Positions 1 through 10,308 are shown, numbered from the stretch's first letter. The stretch is 64,000 nucleotides of DNA from Dysgonomonas sp. ZJ279 (GCF_011039205.1 NZ_JAAKEL010000004.1:124001-188000), one strand, 5' to 3'. A program made the numbers and translations. The notes: a model not told the origin generated them from the letters alone.

Positions 1-1
1 A

Positions 2-421
2 CAAGAAGAAAAGCTTGTTTATGAAGTCAGCAGTTTCTTACCTGTAAAAGAGGGTACACCGGGCGGACTATACTTTGGGATTACTTATTTGTACCCGGGT
101 AAAGTAGGCGATGAATATTTCATGACTAAAGGACATTTTCATGCAAATATAGACAGAGCAGAATTTTATTGGGGTCTGAAAGGTGAAGGCATGCTCATAT
201 TTATGGATGAACAAAGAAAAGTATGGGCAGAGAGAATGTTTCCCGGTAGTTTGCATTACATACCCGGAGGCATAGCACATCGTGTAGCCAATACCGGCAA
301 TCAGATGTTGTCGTTTGGAGCTTGCTGGCCTTCTGACGCAGGACATAATTACGAGGAAATAGCCCAAAACGGGTTTGCCTGTCGCTTGGTAGATAGAAAT
401 GGAGTCCCCAACTTAATCTAA
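2..421 (+). CDS. Cupin-type glucose-6-phosphate isomerase, 5' end outside the window
   Basis: The reading frame is open from base 2, so the gene begins upstream; 139 codons are visible. The protein belongs to the archaeal/cupin phosphoglucose isomerase family, which interconverts glucose-6-phosphate and fructose-6-phosphate in the cytoplasm with one bound metal. The metal-site pattern is visible: KGHFH (the HxH pair), then E in RAEFYWG, then a distal His in PGGIAHRV. It is the first visible gene of an operon and ends 11 bp before the ROK kinase. A second, divergent cupin isomerase lies at 3147, so the two may not share a substrate. The family call is firm; the exact sugar is inferred. Confidence 0.9.
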   Translation, partial: QEEKLVYEVSSFLPVKEGTPGGLYFGITYLYPGKVGDEYFMTKGHFHANIDRAEFYWGLKGEGMLIFMDEQRKVWAERMFPGSLHYIPGGIAHRVANTGNQMLSFGACWPSDAGHNYEEIAQNGFACRLVDRNGVPNLI

Positions 422-432
422 ATTGAAACAAG

Positions 433-1395
433 ATGTATAGCATAGGAATAGACTTAGGAGGTACAATCGTAAAAATAGGATTGATACATTCCGGCAAAAT
501 CATCGGATTCACTGTTTTGGATGCAAATTCCCGAAAAGGTTTGGAATCTAACTTGCCATTTATCGAAAAGGCCATTAATGATCTTCTTCTTAAAGAGAGT
601 ATTGAGCCTTCGCAATTATCAGGCATAGGACTGGCATTTCCGGGATTAGTAAATCCAATAAAGAAAACAGTTATATCTACAAATGATAAATACGATGATG
701 CTTGCGACCTGAAACTTGACGTATGGGTTAAAGAGAACTGGGCTGTTCCTTTTTGTATGGATAACGATTCGCGCCTTGCAGCAATGGGCGAATGGAAATA
801 TGGAGCAGCTAAAGGACGTAATAACGTGGTGATGATGACTATTGGAACAGGCATAGGGACGGGTGTTATAATAGATGGAAAAGTACTTCATGGCGAGCAT
901 TTTCAAGCCGGCTCATTAGGCGGACACTTTGTAGTGGACTACAAAGCCAGAAGGTGCACATGTGGTAATATCGGCTGTGTAGAAGCACTAGCTTCTTCCT
1001 CTTTTTTGCCTGTCATAATAAAAGACAATAAGTCGCTGACACCAGAATTTAAAGCACGTGCTGATGAATATGATTTCAAGGAAATATTTTCGCTTGCGAA
1101 TAATGGTAACAGTGACGCTATCACGATTCGCAACGAATGTATGAATGTATGGAGTGCAGCTATAGTAACATATATACATGCTTACGATCCTGAAATAATT
1201 GTTCTGGGAGGTGGCATAATGAAAAGCAGCGATGTCATTATCCCTTATCTCAAAGAGCGCGTTGATAAATTAGCATGGTGTCCTTCGGGTAAGGTAAACA
1301 TTGTTGTTGCACAAGAAGGCGACAATGCTGCATTATTAGGAATAGAACATTGTTTAATAAACGTAAAAGAAAAAAAACATGAAACGATATACTGA
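433..1395 (+). CDS. ROK-family sugar kinase
   Basis: A 320-residue ROK protein. The N-terminal phosphate-binding motif GIDLGGTIVKIGL is at residues 5-17. The ROK zinc motif CTCGNIGC is present (Cys175, Cys177, Cys182), followed by Glu184. There is no N-terminal helix-turn-helix, so it is a kinase rather than a NagC/XylR-type repressor. The likely role is ATP-dependent phosphorylation of a hexose imported by the MFS porter of the same operon, feeding the flanking isomerases. Its 3' end overlaps the next start by 17 bp, which suggests translational coupling. The substrate cannot be told from the sequence. Confidence 0.9.
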   Translation: MYSIGIDLGGTIVKIGLIHSGKIIGFTVLDANSRKGLESNLPFIEKAINDLLLKESIEPSQLSGIGLAFPGLVNPIKKTVISTNDKYDDACDLKLDVWVKENWAVPFCMDNDSRLAAMGEWKYGAAKGRNNVVMMTIGTGIGTGVIIDGKVLHGEHFQAGSLGGHFVVDYKARRCTCGNIGCVEALASSSFLPVIIKDNKSLTPEFKARADEYDFKEIFSLANNGNSDAITIRNECMNVWSAAIVTYIHAYDPEIIVLGGGIMKSSDVIIPYLKERVDKLAWCPSGKVNIVVAQEGDNAALLGIEHCLINVKEKKHETIY

Positions 1396-3154
1396 CAAAT
1401 CGCCAAACTATGATAAATACCCTGTGATACAAGTACCATCCCATCATAATAAGTGCTCGGTGGGGTGGGAAAATATCACTAAACAGATGCAGGAAAAAAT
1501 AGATAGTGTAACAACACCGAAAAAAATAATGGTGATTGAATGCTATCAAGGGGTACTTGACAGTGAAGTTGAAACGAATATAAGAAAGGTTTTTGCTTCA
1601 GCTATATTCATCAATTCTTCACAAGCAATGTTATCTGAATCAGTCTTGAATGATAAGCTGAAAGCAGATATAACCGACGATGAGATATTCGGCTATATGA
1701 CCCGATTCAATATCGACTGTTATTTTGATACTGAAAAAGTAGAGAAAGTAAGACAATCTATTTGTGAAGTAAAACAAGGGGTTATTATTATCTATGGAGT
1801 AGGAGCGGCTTATATTCAACCAACATACGATATTCTTGTATATGCAGATATGGCAAGGTGGGAAATACAAATGCGCTTCCGCCGAAACGAAATCAGTAAT
1901 ATAGGTGTAAATAATAAAACCGAAAGAGCATCGCTTCAATACAAAAGAGGATTTTTTGTTGATTGGCGTGTCTGCGACAGATTCAAAAAAACATTAATGT
2001 CTAAATGGGATTTTGTATTAGATACAAATACAAAAGACGAACCGAAAATGGTGACAGGCGAAGCGGTGATAGCAGGGCTAAAGAAAGCTGTGCATATTCC
2101 ATTCCGTGTAGTACCATTTTTCGACCCGGGCCCTTGGGGTGGACAGTGGATGAAGCAAATCTGCGGATTGGACGATGATCAAATCAATTTTGCATGGTGC
2201 TTCGATTGTGTTCCCGAAGAGAATAGTCTTTTCTTAGGCTTTGGCGGTGTTAAGTTTGAGATTCCGTCTATAAACCTCGTATTTGCTTATCCAAAAGAAC
2301 TGTTAGGTGATCCGGTACATGCCCGTTTCGGTGATGAATTCCCTATCCGATTCGATCTATTGGATACAATGGAAGGCGGCAATCTTAGTTTGCAAGTACA
2401 TCCTTTGACTGAATATATCCAAGATAAATTCGGAATGCACTATACGCAAGACGAAAGCTATTATATGCTCGATGCACAAGATAATGCAGTAGTATATCTC
2501 GGACTGAAAGATGGTGTTGACTCAGATGCAATGATAGATGACTTAAGAGAAGCTCAAACAACAGGGAAATTCGATACTGATAAATATGTAGGTTGTTATC
2601 CTGTGAAAAAACATGATCATGTACTTATTCCTGCGGGAACAATTCATTGCTCGGGTACAGATTCTATGGTATTGGAAATAAGTGCGACCCCTTTTATTTT
2701 CACATTCAAACTATGGGATTGGGAACGCCTCGGTTTGGATGGTCGCCCTCGTCCTATAAATGTAGAACATGGCAAAAATGTAATACAATGGGATAGAACT
2801 GAAGATTGGGTAAAGAAAGAAATTCTTGATCGTGTCACTGTGGTTGGCGAAGGCGAAGGCTGGATAGAAGAGCATACAGGCTTGCATGAACGTGAATTTA
2901 TCGAAACTCGCAGGCATTGGTTTACCGAATCGGTACTGCATAATACAAACGATTGTGTAAATGTACTGAATCTGGTAGAAGGGCGTGAAGTAATAATCGA
3001 AAGCCCGACTAAGGCATTCGAGCCGTTTGTAGTTCACTATGCGGAGACTTTCATTATTCCTGCAAGCGTAGGTGAATATACAATAAGACCTTATGGTGAA
3101 TCGGAAGGACAGAAATGTGGAACTCTTAAAGCATATGTAAGAAACCATGCCTGA
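1379..3154 (+). CDS. Class I mannose-6-phosphate isomerase-like protein with an extra N-terminal domain
   Basis: 591 residues, well above the roughly 310-400 of ordinary ManA. The C-terminal part (from about residue 225) carries the type I phosphomannose isomerase zinc site: Gln339 and His341 in LQVHP, Glu359 in DESYYM and His423 in PAGTIHCSG. These enzymes interconvert mannose-6-phosphate and fructose-6-phosphate. Residues 1 to about 220 form an alpha/beta domain that vaguely recalls uridine-kinase-like folds but has no Walker A loop (the matching stretch is VIECYQGVLDSE). It overlaps the ROK gene by 17 bp and the next isomerase by 8 bp, so the three are coupled. The substrate may be a hexose-6-phosphate other than mannose-6-phosphate. 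Confidence 0.85.
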   Translation: MKRYTDKSPNYDKYPVIQVPSHHNKCSVGWENITKQMQEKIDSVTTPKKIMVIECYQGVLDSEVETNIRKVFASAIFINSSQAMLSESVLNDKLKADITDDEIFGYMTRFNIDCYFDTEKVEKVRQSICEVKQGVIIIYGVGAAYIQPTYDILVYADMARWEIQMRFRRNEISNIGVNNKTERASLQYKRGFFVDWRVCDRFKKTLMSKWDFVLDTNTKDEPKMVTGEAVIAGLKKAVHIPFRVVPFFDPGPWGGQWMKQICGLDDDQINFAWCFDCVPEENSLFLGFGGVKFEIPSINLVFAYPKELLGDPVHARFGDEFPIRFDLLDTMEGGNLSLQVHPLTEYIQDKFGMHYTQDESYYMLDAQDNAVVYLGLKDGVDSDAMIDDLREAQTTGKFDTDKYVGCYPVKKHDHVLIPAGTIHCSGTDSMVLEISATPFIFTFKLWDWERLGLDGRPRPINVEHGKNVIQWDRTEDWVKKEILDRVTVVGEGEGWIEEHTGLHEREFIETRRHWFTESVLHNTNDCVNVLNLVEGREVIIESPTKAFEPFVVHYAETFIIPASVGEYTIRPYGESEGQKCGTLKAYVRNHA

Positions 3155-3938
3155 ATCAAATATATTTAATCCCGGGTTTTCTATCCAAATGACAGAAAAC
3201 CCAATGGGTTTCATTTATGGAACCGATGTTTTTGGACCGGAAGTTGAAAATCGCCGATTGGATGATATTCGCAAGAGTCTGATGAATCCTGAATGCGATG
3301 GACCTTCTACCGTCTATACGATTGCAATGGATGTAGGGAAAAATACACATCGCCAATTACTAAACGATTTGCATCTTCTCTATGGCGTAGTTACTTATGC
3401 TGCCGGCAAACTGGGCAAAGAACCTATCAGAAGTCAGGGACATATACACAAAGTTTCTCTGTATAGTGGATGGTCTACACCCGAAGTATATGAAATTTGG
3501 TCGGGAGAAGCTATTATCTATATGCAGGAGTATGCGGAAGATGAACCGGGAAGATGTTTTGCTGTATATGCAAAACCGGGTGATGTAGTGATAGTTCCCC
3601 CTTATTGGGCACATGCTACAATCAGTGCAAACCCTGATAAGCCACTGACATTCGGCGCATGGTGCGACAGAGATTATGGATTTGTTTACGATGGGGTAAG
3701 GAGTCACAAGGGAATAGCTTGGTTTCCCATATTCAACAATGAAAATAAAATTGAATGGATAGCTAACCCTTGTTACAACCCATCGGAATTAATATGTAAA
3801 TCGCCTGAAAATTACGAGAATCTCGGAATAGAAAAAGGAAAATCTATTTATAAGATATTCGAGGACGATCCTGATACGTTTCTATATGTACCACGACCTC
3901 AGTTAAAAGAAGAGGTCTGGACGAATTTTACACCTTAA
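3147..3938 (+). CDS. Second cupin-type glucose-6-phosphate isomerase family protein
   Basis: 263 residues with a cupin GPI domain. The putative metal ligands are His99 and His101 in QGHIH, Glu113 in STPEVYEIW and His156 in PPYWAHA. It has a longer N-terminal region than archaeal GPI, and its loops differ from those of the first isomerase in this operon, so it is not a recent duplicate. The start overlaps the upstream coding region by 8 bp. Having two cupin isomerases beside a ManA-like enzyme suggests that the operon handles a non-standard hexose phosphate or an epimerisation. The family is secure; the reaction is inferred. Confidence 0.85.
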   Translation: MPESNIFNPGFSIQMTENPMGFIYGTDVFGPEVENRRLDDIRKSLMNPECDGPSTVYTIAMDVGKNTHRQLLNDLHLLYGVVTYAAGKLGKEPIRSQGHIHKVSLYSGWSTPEVYEIWSGEAIIYMQEYAEDEPGRCFAVYAKPGDVVIVPPYWAHATISANPDKPLTFGAWCDRDYGFVYDGVRSHKGIAWFPIFNNENKIEWIANPCYNPSELICKSPENYENLGIEKGKSIYKIFEDDPDTFLYVPRPQLKEEVWTNFTP

Positions 3939-3986
3939 GTTACCTACTTTCTAATTATATTTACTTACTAAATAAATATAGATACC

Positions 3987-5327
3987 ATGACAAATAATAA
4001 ATACTTATACTGGATTGTCTTCGTTGCCATAAACGGAGGACTGATGTTCGGACTTAATATGGCGGGTATTGCCGGAGCGAATGACATGATAAAAAGTGAA
4101 TTCAGCCTGTCTGACAGCGGATTAGGCACTGTCGCTGCATTGCTGACTATCGGTTGTCTGATAGGTGCTTTATTCACAGGAGGAATAACTGAAAAATATG
4201 GTAGAAAAAAGGTTATGACAGTAACTGCTGTTCTCTATATTATATCTGCATTGGGATGCGCACTGGCTCCATCTGCAATGTTGCTTACTGCATTCAGAGT
4301 GTTATCGGGTATCGCAGTGGGTGCAACTTCGGTTGTAGCTCCAATGTATATATCGGAAATATCTCCTGCTAAAGATAGAGGAAGGCTCGTATCACTCAAT
4401 CAGTTTGCTATTACGATCGGTATATTGTTAGCTTATGTTTTCGATTACTTACTTGTCGATCTCGGTGATAATAGCTGGCGATATATGTTGGCTGTTCCTG
4501 CTGTTTTCGGTGTGTTCTATCTAATATTTCTGCTTACTTCGTTTTGCGAAAGTCCAAGATGGTTGTTAGCGAAAGGCAGACGAGAAGAGGCTGTAGCTAT
4601 TCTGCAAAGAATTGGTGGTGAAACTTTTGTAAAAGAAGACTTACCCGAGATAGAACGTTCTATCAATGCAGAAAATGCGAAGGATAAAGTTTCGATCGGA
4701 GAATTATTCAGAGGGAAAACCGGTAAAGTCGTACTCATAGGAACACTCATCGCTGCATTTCAACAAATAACGGGGGTAAATGCAGTTATTATGTTTGCGC
4801 CCGATATTTTTCAGGCAGCAGGTTCCATGAAAGAAGATTCACTTTTCCAATCGATGATAGTAGGTCTTATCAACTTTCTGATGACTATCGTAGCTCTAAG
4901 ACTTGTAGACTCGAAAGGACGTAAAACTCTTCTCTTGTGGGGAGCTGTCGGCATGACAATAGCCTTAGCTTACCTTACTTACGAGTTTTCGGGCACAAGT
5001 ACAAACAATACAGGCGTGCTGGTTGCGTTATTAGTTTATATATCGTTCTTTGCAGCCTCGTTTGCTCCTGTAATGTGGGTAATTATATCCGAAATATATC
5101 CGAATAGGATAAAAGGATTGGCTATGTCTTTTTCTACTGCGATAACATGGTTGTGTACATTCCTTACTATCCAGTTTGCGCCTATCATTAAAAGTTCGTT
5201 AGGGCTGGAATGGCTGTTTGCTATCTTTGGAGGATTCACCGTATTGGCATTTATCTTTGTTAAAATATGGATTCCCGAAACAAAAGGAAAATCGTTAGAA
5301 CAAATAGAAAAAGAATTAGGATTATAA
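3987..5327 (+). CDS. Sugar-porter family MFS transporter
   Basis: 446 residues with twelve predicted membrane segments. Sugar-porter signatures are present: GRKK after helix 2, ESPRWL at the end of helix 6, QQITGVNAV in helix 7 and the C-terminal PETKGKSLEQIE. This family (XylE, GalP, AraE relatives) takes up monosaccharides by proton symport across the inner membrane. It lies 48 bp after the second isomerase and 29 bp before the glycosidase lipoprotein. The likely route is periplasmic sugar release, import here, phosphorylation by the ROK kinase, then isomerisation. Confidence 0.93.
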   Translation: MTNNKYLYWIVFVAINGGLMFGLNMAGIAGANDMIKSEFSLSDSGLGTVAALLTIGCLIGALFTGGITEKYGRKKVMTVTAVLYIISALGCALAPSAMLLTAFRVLSGIAVGATSVVAPMYISEISPAKDRGRLVSLNQFAITIGILLAYVFDYLLVDLGDNSWRYMLAVPAVFGVFYLIFLLTSFCESPRWLLAKGRREEAVAILQRIGGETFVKEDLPEIERSINAENAKDKVSIGELFRGKTGKVVLIGTLIAAFQQITGVNAVIMFAPDIFQAAGSMKEDSLFQSMIVGLINFLMTIVALRLVDSKGRKTLLLWGAVGMTIALAYLTYEFSGTSTNNTGVLVALLVYISFFAASFAPVMWVIISEIYPNRIKGLAMSFSTAITWLCTFLTIQFAPIIKSSLGLEWLFAIFGGFTVLAFIFVKIWIPETKGKSLEQIEKELGL

Positions 5328-5356
5328 AAAATCGATATTAACTAAAATATGAAGAC

Positions 5357-8047
5357 ATGAAAAAGTTATTAAACTATATAGGTCTCTTTTTACTCCTGAT
5401 CAGCACCGGCTGTTCCAACAAAGGGAATAACGAAAACGTGTATTCGGAATGGAGTTTCCAATGCCGCCAGACAGGAGAATATATCTACGAAGATAACGGA
5501 TCTATAAAATTTGGAAAAGAACCGGCAAACGATAGCTATCTGTGGATAGCAGAATCGACAGAAACAGAGAGCGTAAAATTTAAAAATAAAAAGACAGGTA
5601 ACTATCTTCAGTTAGATGCTGACGGTAATGTAGTCAGTAAGGATACTGAAAATGCTAACGAAAATAACCTGACATGGTCTTACAAAGGCTTCGGCATTCG
5701 CCAAATGAAAAATTGTGGTTGGTTTACGATATCCAATCTATCGGGAGGTGAAGATAAGTTTCTGACACAAACACCAGATGGTTTAAGACTCGAATCGCTG
5801 GATAGAAATGCAGACTTCAATTCGCATTGGACGGTTGTCAGAGAAAAAGGTTCTTTACTACCTTATACATTGTCTCCGGACAGTGTTGTTGAAGCTTCTT
5901 TTCTTGGATTACGTACATCGAAAGCTATATCGCCGACCGAAATACTATCAAATTATCATGGTGATGGCGGACATTGGAAATTGAAGGAAGATATTTCTGC
6001 TTTTCCTCAGTTTACGGCTGACAACAATACAATGGTTGTTGCATTGTACAATATGGCTTTAGAAGAAATGCAGATGAATCTTCGTTCCGATTCTACATTC
6101 AGTACAGGTGCTTTATGGCCGGATACATGGACACGCGATGTGGTTTACAGCATGTATTTCTCATTCTCGTGGATACATCAGGATATATCTAAAAAAACAC
6201 TCCGCAAGCAAACTTTGGACAATCCTAAAGAAGCGCTTCAGGATACAGGTACAGGCGGTTCATGGCCTATCTCTACCGACAGGGTAGTTTGGGCACTTGC
6301 TGCGTGGGAATATTATTTATCAACAGGCGATAAGGAATGGCTGGCCGAAGTGTATGATGGTTTAAGCTATACTGCTACAAAAGATATCCATGTGGCTTTT
6401 GACAAGAACATCGGTTTATTCAGAGGCGAAACCTGTTCTATGGACTGGCGTACACATACTTACCCTAACTGGTTTTCGAACGAGAATATCGGAGAATCAT
6501 TTTCCAGCGGAACTAATGCCTTACACATGTTTATGTACGAAATTCTGATGAAGTCGGGTAAAATGTTGGGCAAAAGTGATGAAGAAATAAATGTTTGGGA
6601 GAAATATTACACATCGGTTAAAAACGGATTAAATAAATATTTCTGGGATAAAGAGCGTAGTCTCTACACTGCTTATTTATACCCTGAATATTTGAACTAC
6701 CGATCTACTCAACGGGTAGATGTGATGGGTAACGGTTTATGTGCCTTGCTAGGTGCAACTTCACCCGAACAAACGGTGAATGTAGTAGAGAATTTTCCTC
6801 TTTATCCATACGGAGCTGCGGTATTGTATCCTACTATCCCTGACGATTTTGCTTATCACAACAAAAGTGTGTGGGCTGTATGGCAAACACCGTATATGTA
6901 TGCTGCAAAACGAGTTGGTAATATGACAGCGGCAAGCCATATTATGAAATCGCAAATAAGACAAGGGGCTATGTTCCTTACTCATAAAGAAAATATGACT
7001 CATGATACAGGATATGATCGTAATACGGCATTAAACTCCGATCGTCAGTTATGGTCTGTAGCCTCTTATGTAAGTATTGTATATCGTATGTTATTCGGGA
7101 TGGAAATGACAGAAACAGGATTAAAATTCAATCCTATTGTTCCATCCGATATGATAAACGGAGCATTACATTTGAAAAATTTCAAATATAGAGATGCCGT
7201 TTTGGATATTACTGTAAACGGCTTAGGTAATAAAGTAAAATCGCTAAAAGTCAATGGCAAAGTACAAACCTTACCTTTCGAACTACCTGCCGCATCTAAA
7301 GGCAAATTCGACATTGAAATAGAAATGGAAGCAGATCCGAATATTTCAACTAAGATCAACATGGTAGAAGCTGGTCCACGTAAATGTTGGTCACCGATAG
7401 AACCAGTATTGAAAGAAGAGAACAGTAAATTATCATGGGTTCAAAATGAAGGGTTGAAGAGTTTCGTGTATGATGCTAATATCAATGAAACTGCAACTTC
7501 ACCTTATGATTTGAATAATAAACCTAATGGTTTTTACTCGGTGTATACTGTCGATCAAAAAGGCTTTGAGTCTGATCTATCCAACCCATTTATCCATTCG
7601 ACTTCGATAAATATATATGAAGTAGAAGATGCAAAATATAAAGGCACTGTTAAAAATTCTGCTAAGGGTTTCTCGGGAAAAGGTTATATTGAAGATATGG
7701 CGAATAACAGCGCAAATGTAGAGTTGACAATAGATATTAAGGAAGCCGGAAATTATGGAGTTGCTTTGATAGGCTCTAACGGTAGAGGCCCTCACGATGT
7801 ATATTGCTATATCCGTTCGGTATTTGTAGATGATGTAGATACGGGTACTTTTATCTTAGAATCTTCTGGTGACTGGAATACATGGACAACGTCGAATTAC
7901 TTGATATTAAAAAACATCCCTGCTGGCACTCATATTATTAAGCTGCGATTGAATCCGGAAAACAAAGGATTCGATAGTAATATGTCGCATGGGAAAAAAG
8001 ATCAAAATGATGCATTTCTTGATTATTTGAAAGTCGTTAAGCTGTAA
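5357..8047 (+). CDS. Six-hairpin glycosidase-like lipoprotein with lectin-like N-terminal and CBM-like C-terminal domains
   Basis: 896 residues. The signal peptide ends in a lipobox at Cys19 (LLISTGC), so the protein is probably anchored in a membrane facing the periplasm or the surface. Residues about 30-175 repeat short beta motifs like a ricin-type trefoil. Residues about 215-640 form an (alpha/alpha)6 domain with TWTRDVVY, GGSWPISTDR and ETCSMDWRTH, as in rhamnosidase/debranching six-hairpin enzymes. The last 145 residues, opening with IYEVEDA, look like a CBM35/CBM6 beta-sandwich. It is the last gene of the sugar operon and is followed by a terminator. The GH family and substrate are not assigned. 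Confidence 0.75.
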   Translation: MKKLLNYIGLFLLLISTGCSNKGNNENVYSEWSFQCRQTGEYIYEDNGSIKFGKEPANDSYLWIAESTETESVKFKNKKTGNYLQLDADGNVVSKDTENANENNLTWSYKGFGIRQMKNCGWFTISNLSGGEDKFLTQTPDGLRLESLDRNADFNSHWTVVREKGSLLPYTLSPDSVVEASFLGLRTSKAISPTEILSNYHGDGGHWKLKEDISAFPQFTADNNTMVVALYNMALEEMQMNLRSDSTFSTGALWPDTWTRDVVYSMYFSFSWIHQDISKKTLRKQTLDNPKEALQDTGTGGSWPISTDRVVWALAAWEYYLSTGDKEWLAEVYDGLSYTATKDIHVAFDKNIGLFRGETCSMDWRTHTYPNWFSNENIGESFSSGTNALHMFMYEILMKSGKMLGKSDEEINVWEKYYTSVKNGLNKYFWDKERSLYTAYLYPEYLNYRSTQRVDVMGNGLCALLGATSPEQTVNVVENFPLYPYGAAVLYPTIPDDFAYHNKSVWAVWQTPYMYAAKRVGNMTAASHIMKSQIRQGAMFLTHKENMTHDTGYDRNTALNSDRQLWSVASYVSIVYRMLFGMEMTETGLKFNPIVPSDMINGALHLKNFKYRDAVLDITVNGLGNKVKSLKVNGKVQTLPFELPAASKGKFDIEIEMEADPNISTKINMVEAGPRKCWSPIEPVLKEENSKLSWVQNEGLKSFVYDANINETATSPYDLNNKPNGFYSVYTVDQKGFESDLSNPFIHSTSINIYEVEDAKYKGTVKNSAKGFSGKGYIEDMANNSANVELTIDIKEAGNYGVALIGSNGRGPHDVYCYIRSVFVDDVDTGTFILESSGDWNTWTTSNYLILKNIPAGTHIIKLRLNPENKGFDSNMSHGKKDQNDAFLDYLKVVKL

Positions 8048-8064
8048 TACGATTAGTAAATGAC

Positions 8065-8102
8065 ATCCCTGCTTGGTCCTCATCCTAGGCAGGGATTTTT
8101 TA
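8065..8102 (+). terminator. Intrinsic terminator after the sugar-isomerase operon
   Basis: The stem ATCCCTGC (8065-8072) pairs with GCAGGGAT (8089-8096) and runs into a T-rich tract. It lies 18 bp after the stop codon of the glycosidase lipoprotein and closes the operon. Confidence 0.85.
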
Positions 8103-8172
8103 TATACTATTTAAAATAAAAGCTTGTTGATAATGTTTTATTTCAACCTTTTACTGGGAATCAATTAAATTA

Positions 8173-8180
8173 TATCTTTG
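8173..8180 (+). promoter_or_regulatory. Promoter -7 element for the DUF3788/exonuclease pair
   Basis: TATCTTTG matches the Bacteroidetes -7 consensus TAnnTTTG exactly and lies 62 bp before the DUF3788 start. I found no good -33 TTG at the expected 19-21 bp spacing, so it rests on the -7 box alone. Confidence 0.5.
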
Positions 8181-8242
8181 TATTATATAATACAATAGAG
8201 ACATTAATTATTGGTGTAATTCAACCTTAAAAACAAAATACA

Positions 8243-8677
8243 ATGAAAACAGAAAATCCGATCCAACTCTTACGGGAAGAAGAGGTAAAACCAACAGATA
8301 TAGTCTTGGAAGCGGCTTTAGGAAAAGATCTTTTCGTAGTTTATACTAAACTATTAGAGATTATCTGTTCAGAATTTCAAATGGAATATGAATGGAGATT
8401 TTATAAAGATGGCAAGTCATGGTTTTGTAAAGTAGTCTATAAGAAAAAGACAGTTTTTTGGCTCTCTATTTGGGCGAAATTTATAAAGACCGGTTTCTAT
8501 TTTACAGAGAAAACACGTGGCGGAATTTACGATCTCGAAATCAGTACCGAAATTAAAGAAAGCTTCAAAAATGCAGATGCCATCGGCAAATTAATTCCGT
8601 TGATACTCGATATTGAGAAAGGAGAACAACTGGCAGATTTGACAGAAATTATAAAATACAAGAAAAGCCTGAAATAA
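8243..8677 (+). CDS. DUF3788 family protein
   Basis: A 144-residue cytoplasmic protein with no signal peptide or membrane segment. Its length and composition, with the aromatic-rich central EYEWRFYKDGKSWFCK followed by KKKTVFWLSIW, match the DUF3788 family, whose function is unknown. The stop codon is immediately followed by the ATG of the exonuclease gene, so the two are co-transcribed and probably coupled. The family call rests on pattern recognition. Confidence 0.75.
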   Translation: MKTENPIQLLREEEVKPTDIVLEAALGKDLFVVYTKLLEIICSEFQMEYEWRFYKDGKSWFCKVVYKKKTVFWLSIWAKFIKTGFYFTEKTRGGIYDLEISTEIKESFKNADAIGKLIPLILDIEKGEQLADLTEIIKYKKSLK

Positions 8678-9172
8678 ATGATACGGGATTTTGCAGCTAT
8701 CGATTTTGAAACAGCTAATGAACAACTATCCAGTGTTTGCAGTATAGGAATTGTTGTTGTCAGGAACGGTATTATCACAGACCGTTTCTATAGCCTTATT
8801 CAACCCGAACCCAACTATTATAGTCTTCAGAACAGTAGTATTCACAGTTTAACTTACGAAGATACAGTGAAAGAAGCAGTATTCTCTAAAGTATGGTTTC
8901 GAGTGGAATCTCTCATTGAGGGGCTTCCGTTAGTAGCACATAACAAAGGCTTTGATGAAGCATGTCTTAAAGCTGCATTCAAAACTTATCAGATGGACTA
9001 TCCCGACTATCGGTTTTATTGTACATTGGCAGAGTCCAGACGGCAATTGAAACATCTTCCTAATCACCAGCTTCATACTGTAGCTGCCGATTGCGGATAT
9101 ATTCTCACTAATCACCACCATGCTTTGGCTGATGCAGAAGCTTGCGCGGAAATTGCAATGCAACTGTTATAA
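8678..9172 (+). CDS. DEDDh 3'-5' exonuclease (DnaQ/epsilon-like)
   Basis: A 164-residue protein with the DEDDh acidic signature: Asp9 and Glu11 in AIDFET, Asp in HNKGFDEAC and HxxxxD in HHALADAEA. It is a stand-alone exonuclease domain, like the DNA polymerase III epsilon proofreading domain or an RNase T-like nuclease, without BRCT or UvrC extensions. Start and upstream stop abut with no gap. A convergent hairpin separates it from gapA. Confidence 0.88.
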   Translation: MIRDFAAIDFETANEQLSSVCSIGIVVVRNGIITDRFYSLIQPEPNYYSLQNSSIHSLTYEDTVKEAVFSKVWFRVESLIEGLPLVAHNKGFDEACLKAAFKTYQMDYPDYRFYCTLAESRRQLKHLPNHQLHTVAADCGYILTNHHHALADAEACAEIAMQLL

Positions 9173-9186
9173 AAACCTATATATAA

Positions 9187-9216
9187 AAACAGGCTATATC
9201 AATTGATAGCCTGTTT
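9187..9216. terminator. Convergent (bidirectional) terminator hairpin
   Basis: An 11-bp perfect stem (AAACAGGCTAT at 9187-9197, ATAGCCTGTTT at 9206-9216) with an 8-base loop, between the ends of the convergent exonuclease and gapA genes. A/T-rich flanks on both sides suit termination in either direction. Confidence 0.8.
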
Positions 9217-9241
9217 ACTTATTTATTTAGATAGTTACCCT

Positions 9242-10264
<1,023 letters not shown>

Positions 10265-10300
10265 TTAAATAATAAAACTTCTTATTGTCTTTAGTCTTAA

Positions 10301-10308
10301 CAAAGATA
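10301..10308 (-). promoter_or_regulatory. gapA promoter -7 element
   Basis: On the minus strand this reads TATCTTTG, an exact TAnnTTTG -7 element. It lies 48 bp upstream of the gapA ATG, giving a leader of roughly 45 nt. No clear -33 TTG stands at canonical spacing. Confidence 0.5.

Noticed and set aside
201-854. 217-codon minus-strand ORF
   Set aside because: It is antisense to the cupin isomerase and ROK genes, both with clear family motifs. Its translation is low-complexity and shows no domain.
2711-3214. 167-codon minus-strand ORF
   Set aside because: It is antisense to the ManA-like and second isomerase genes and has no recognisable motif.
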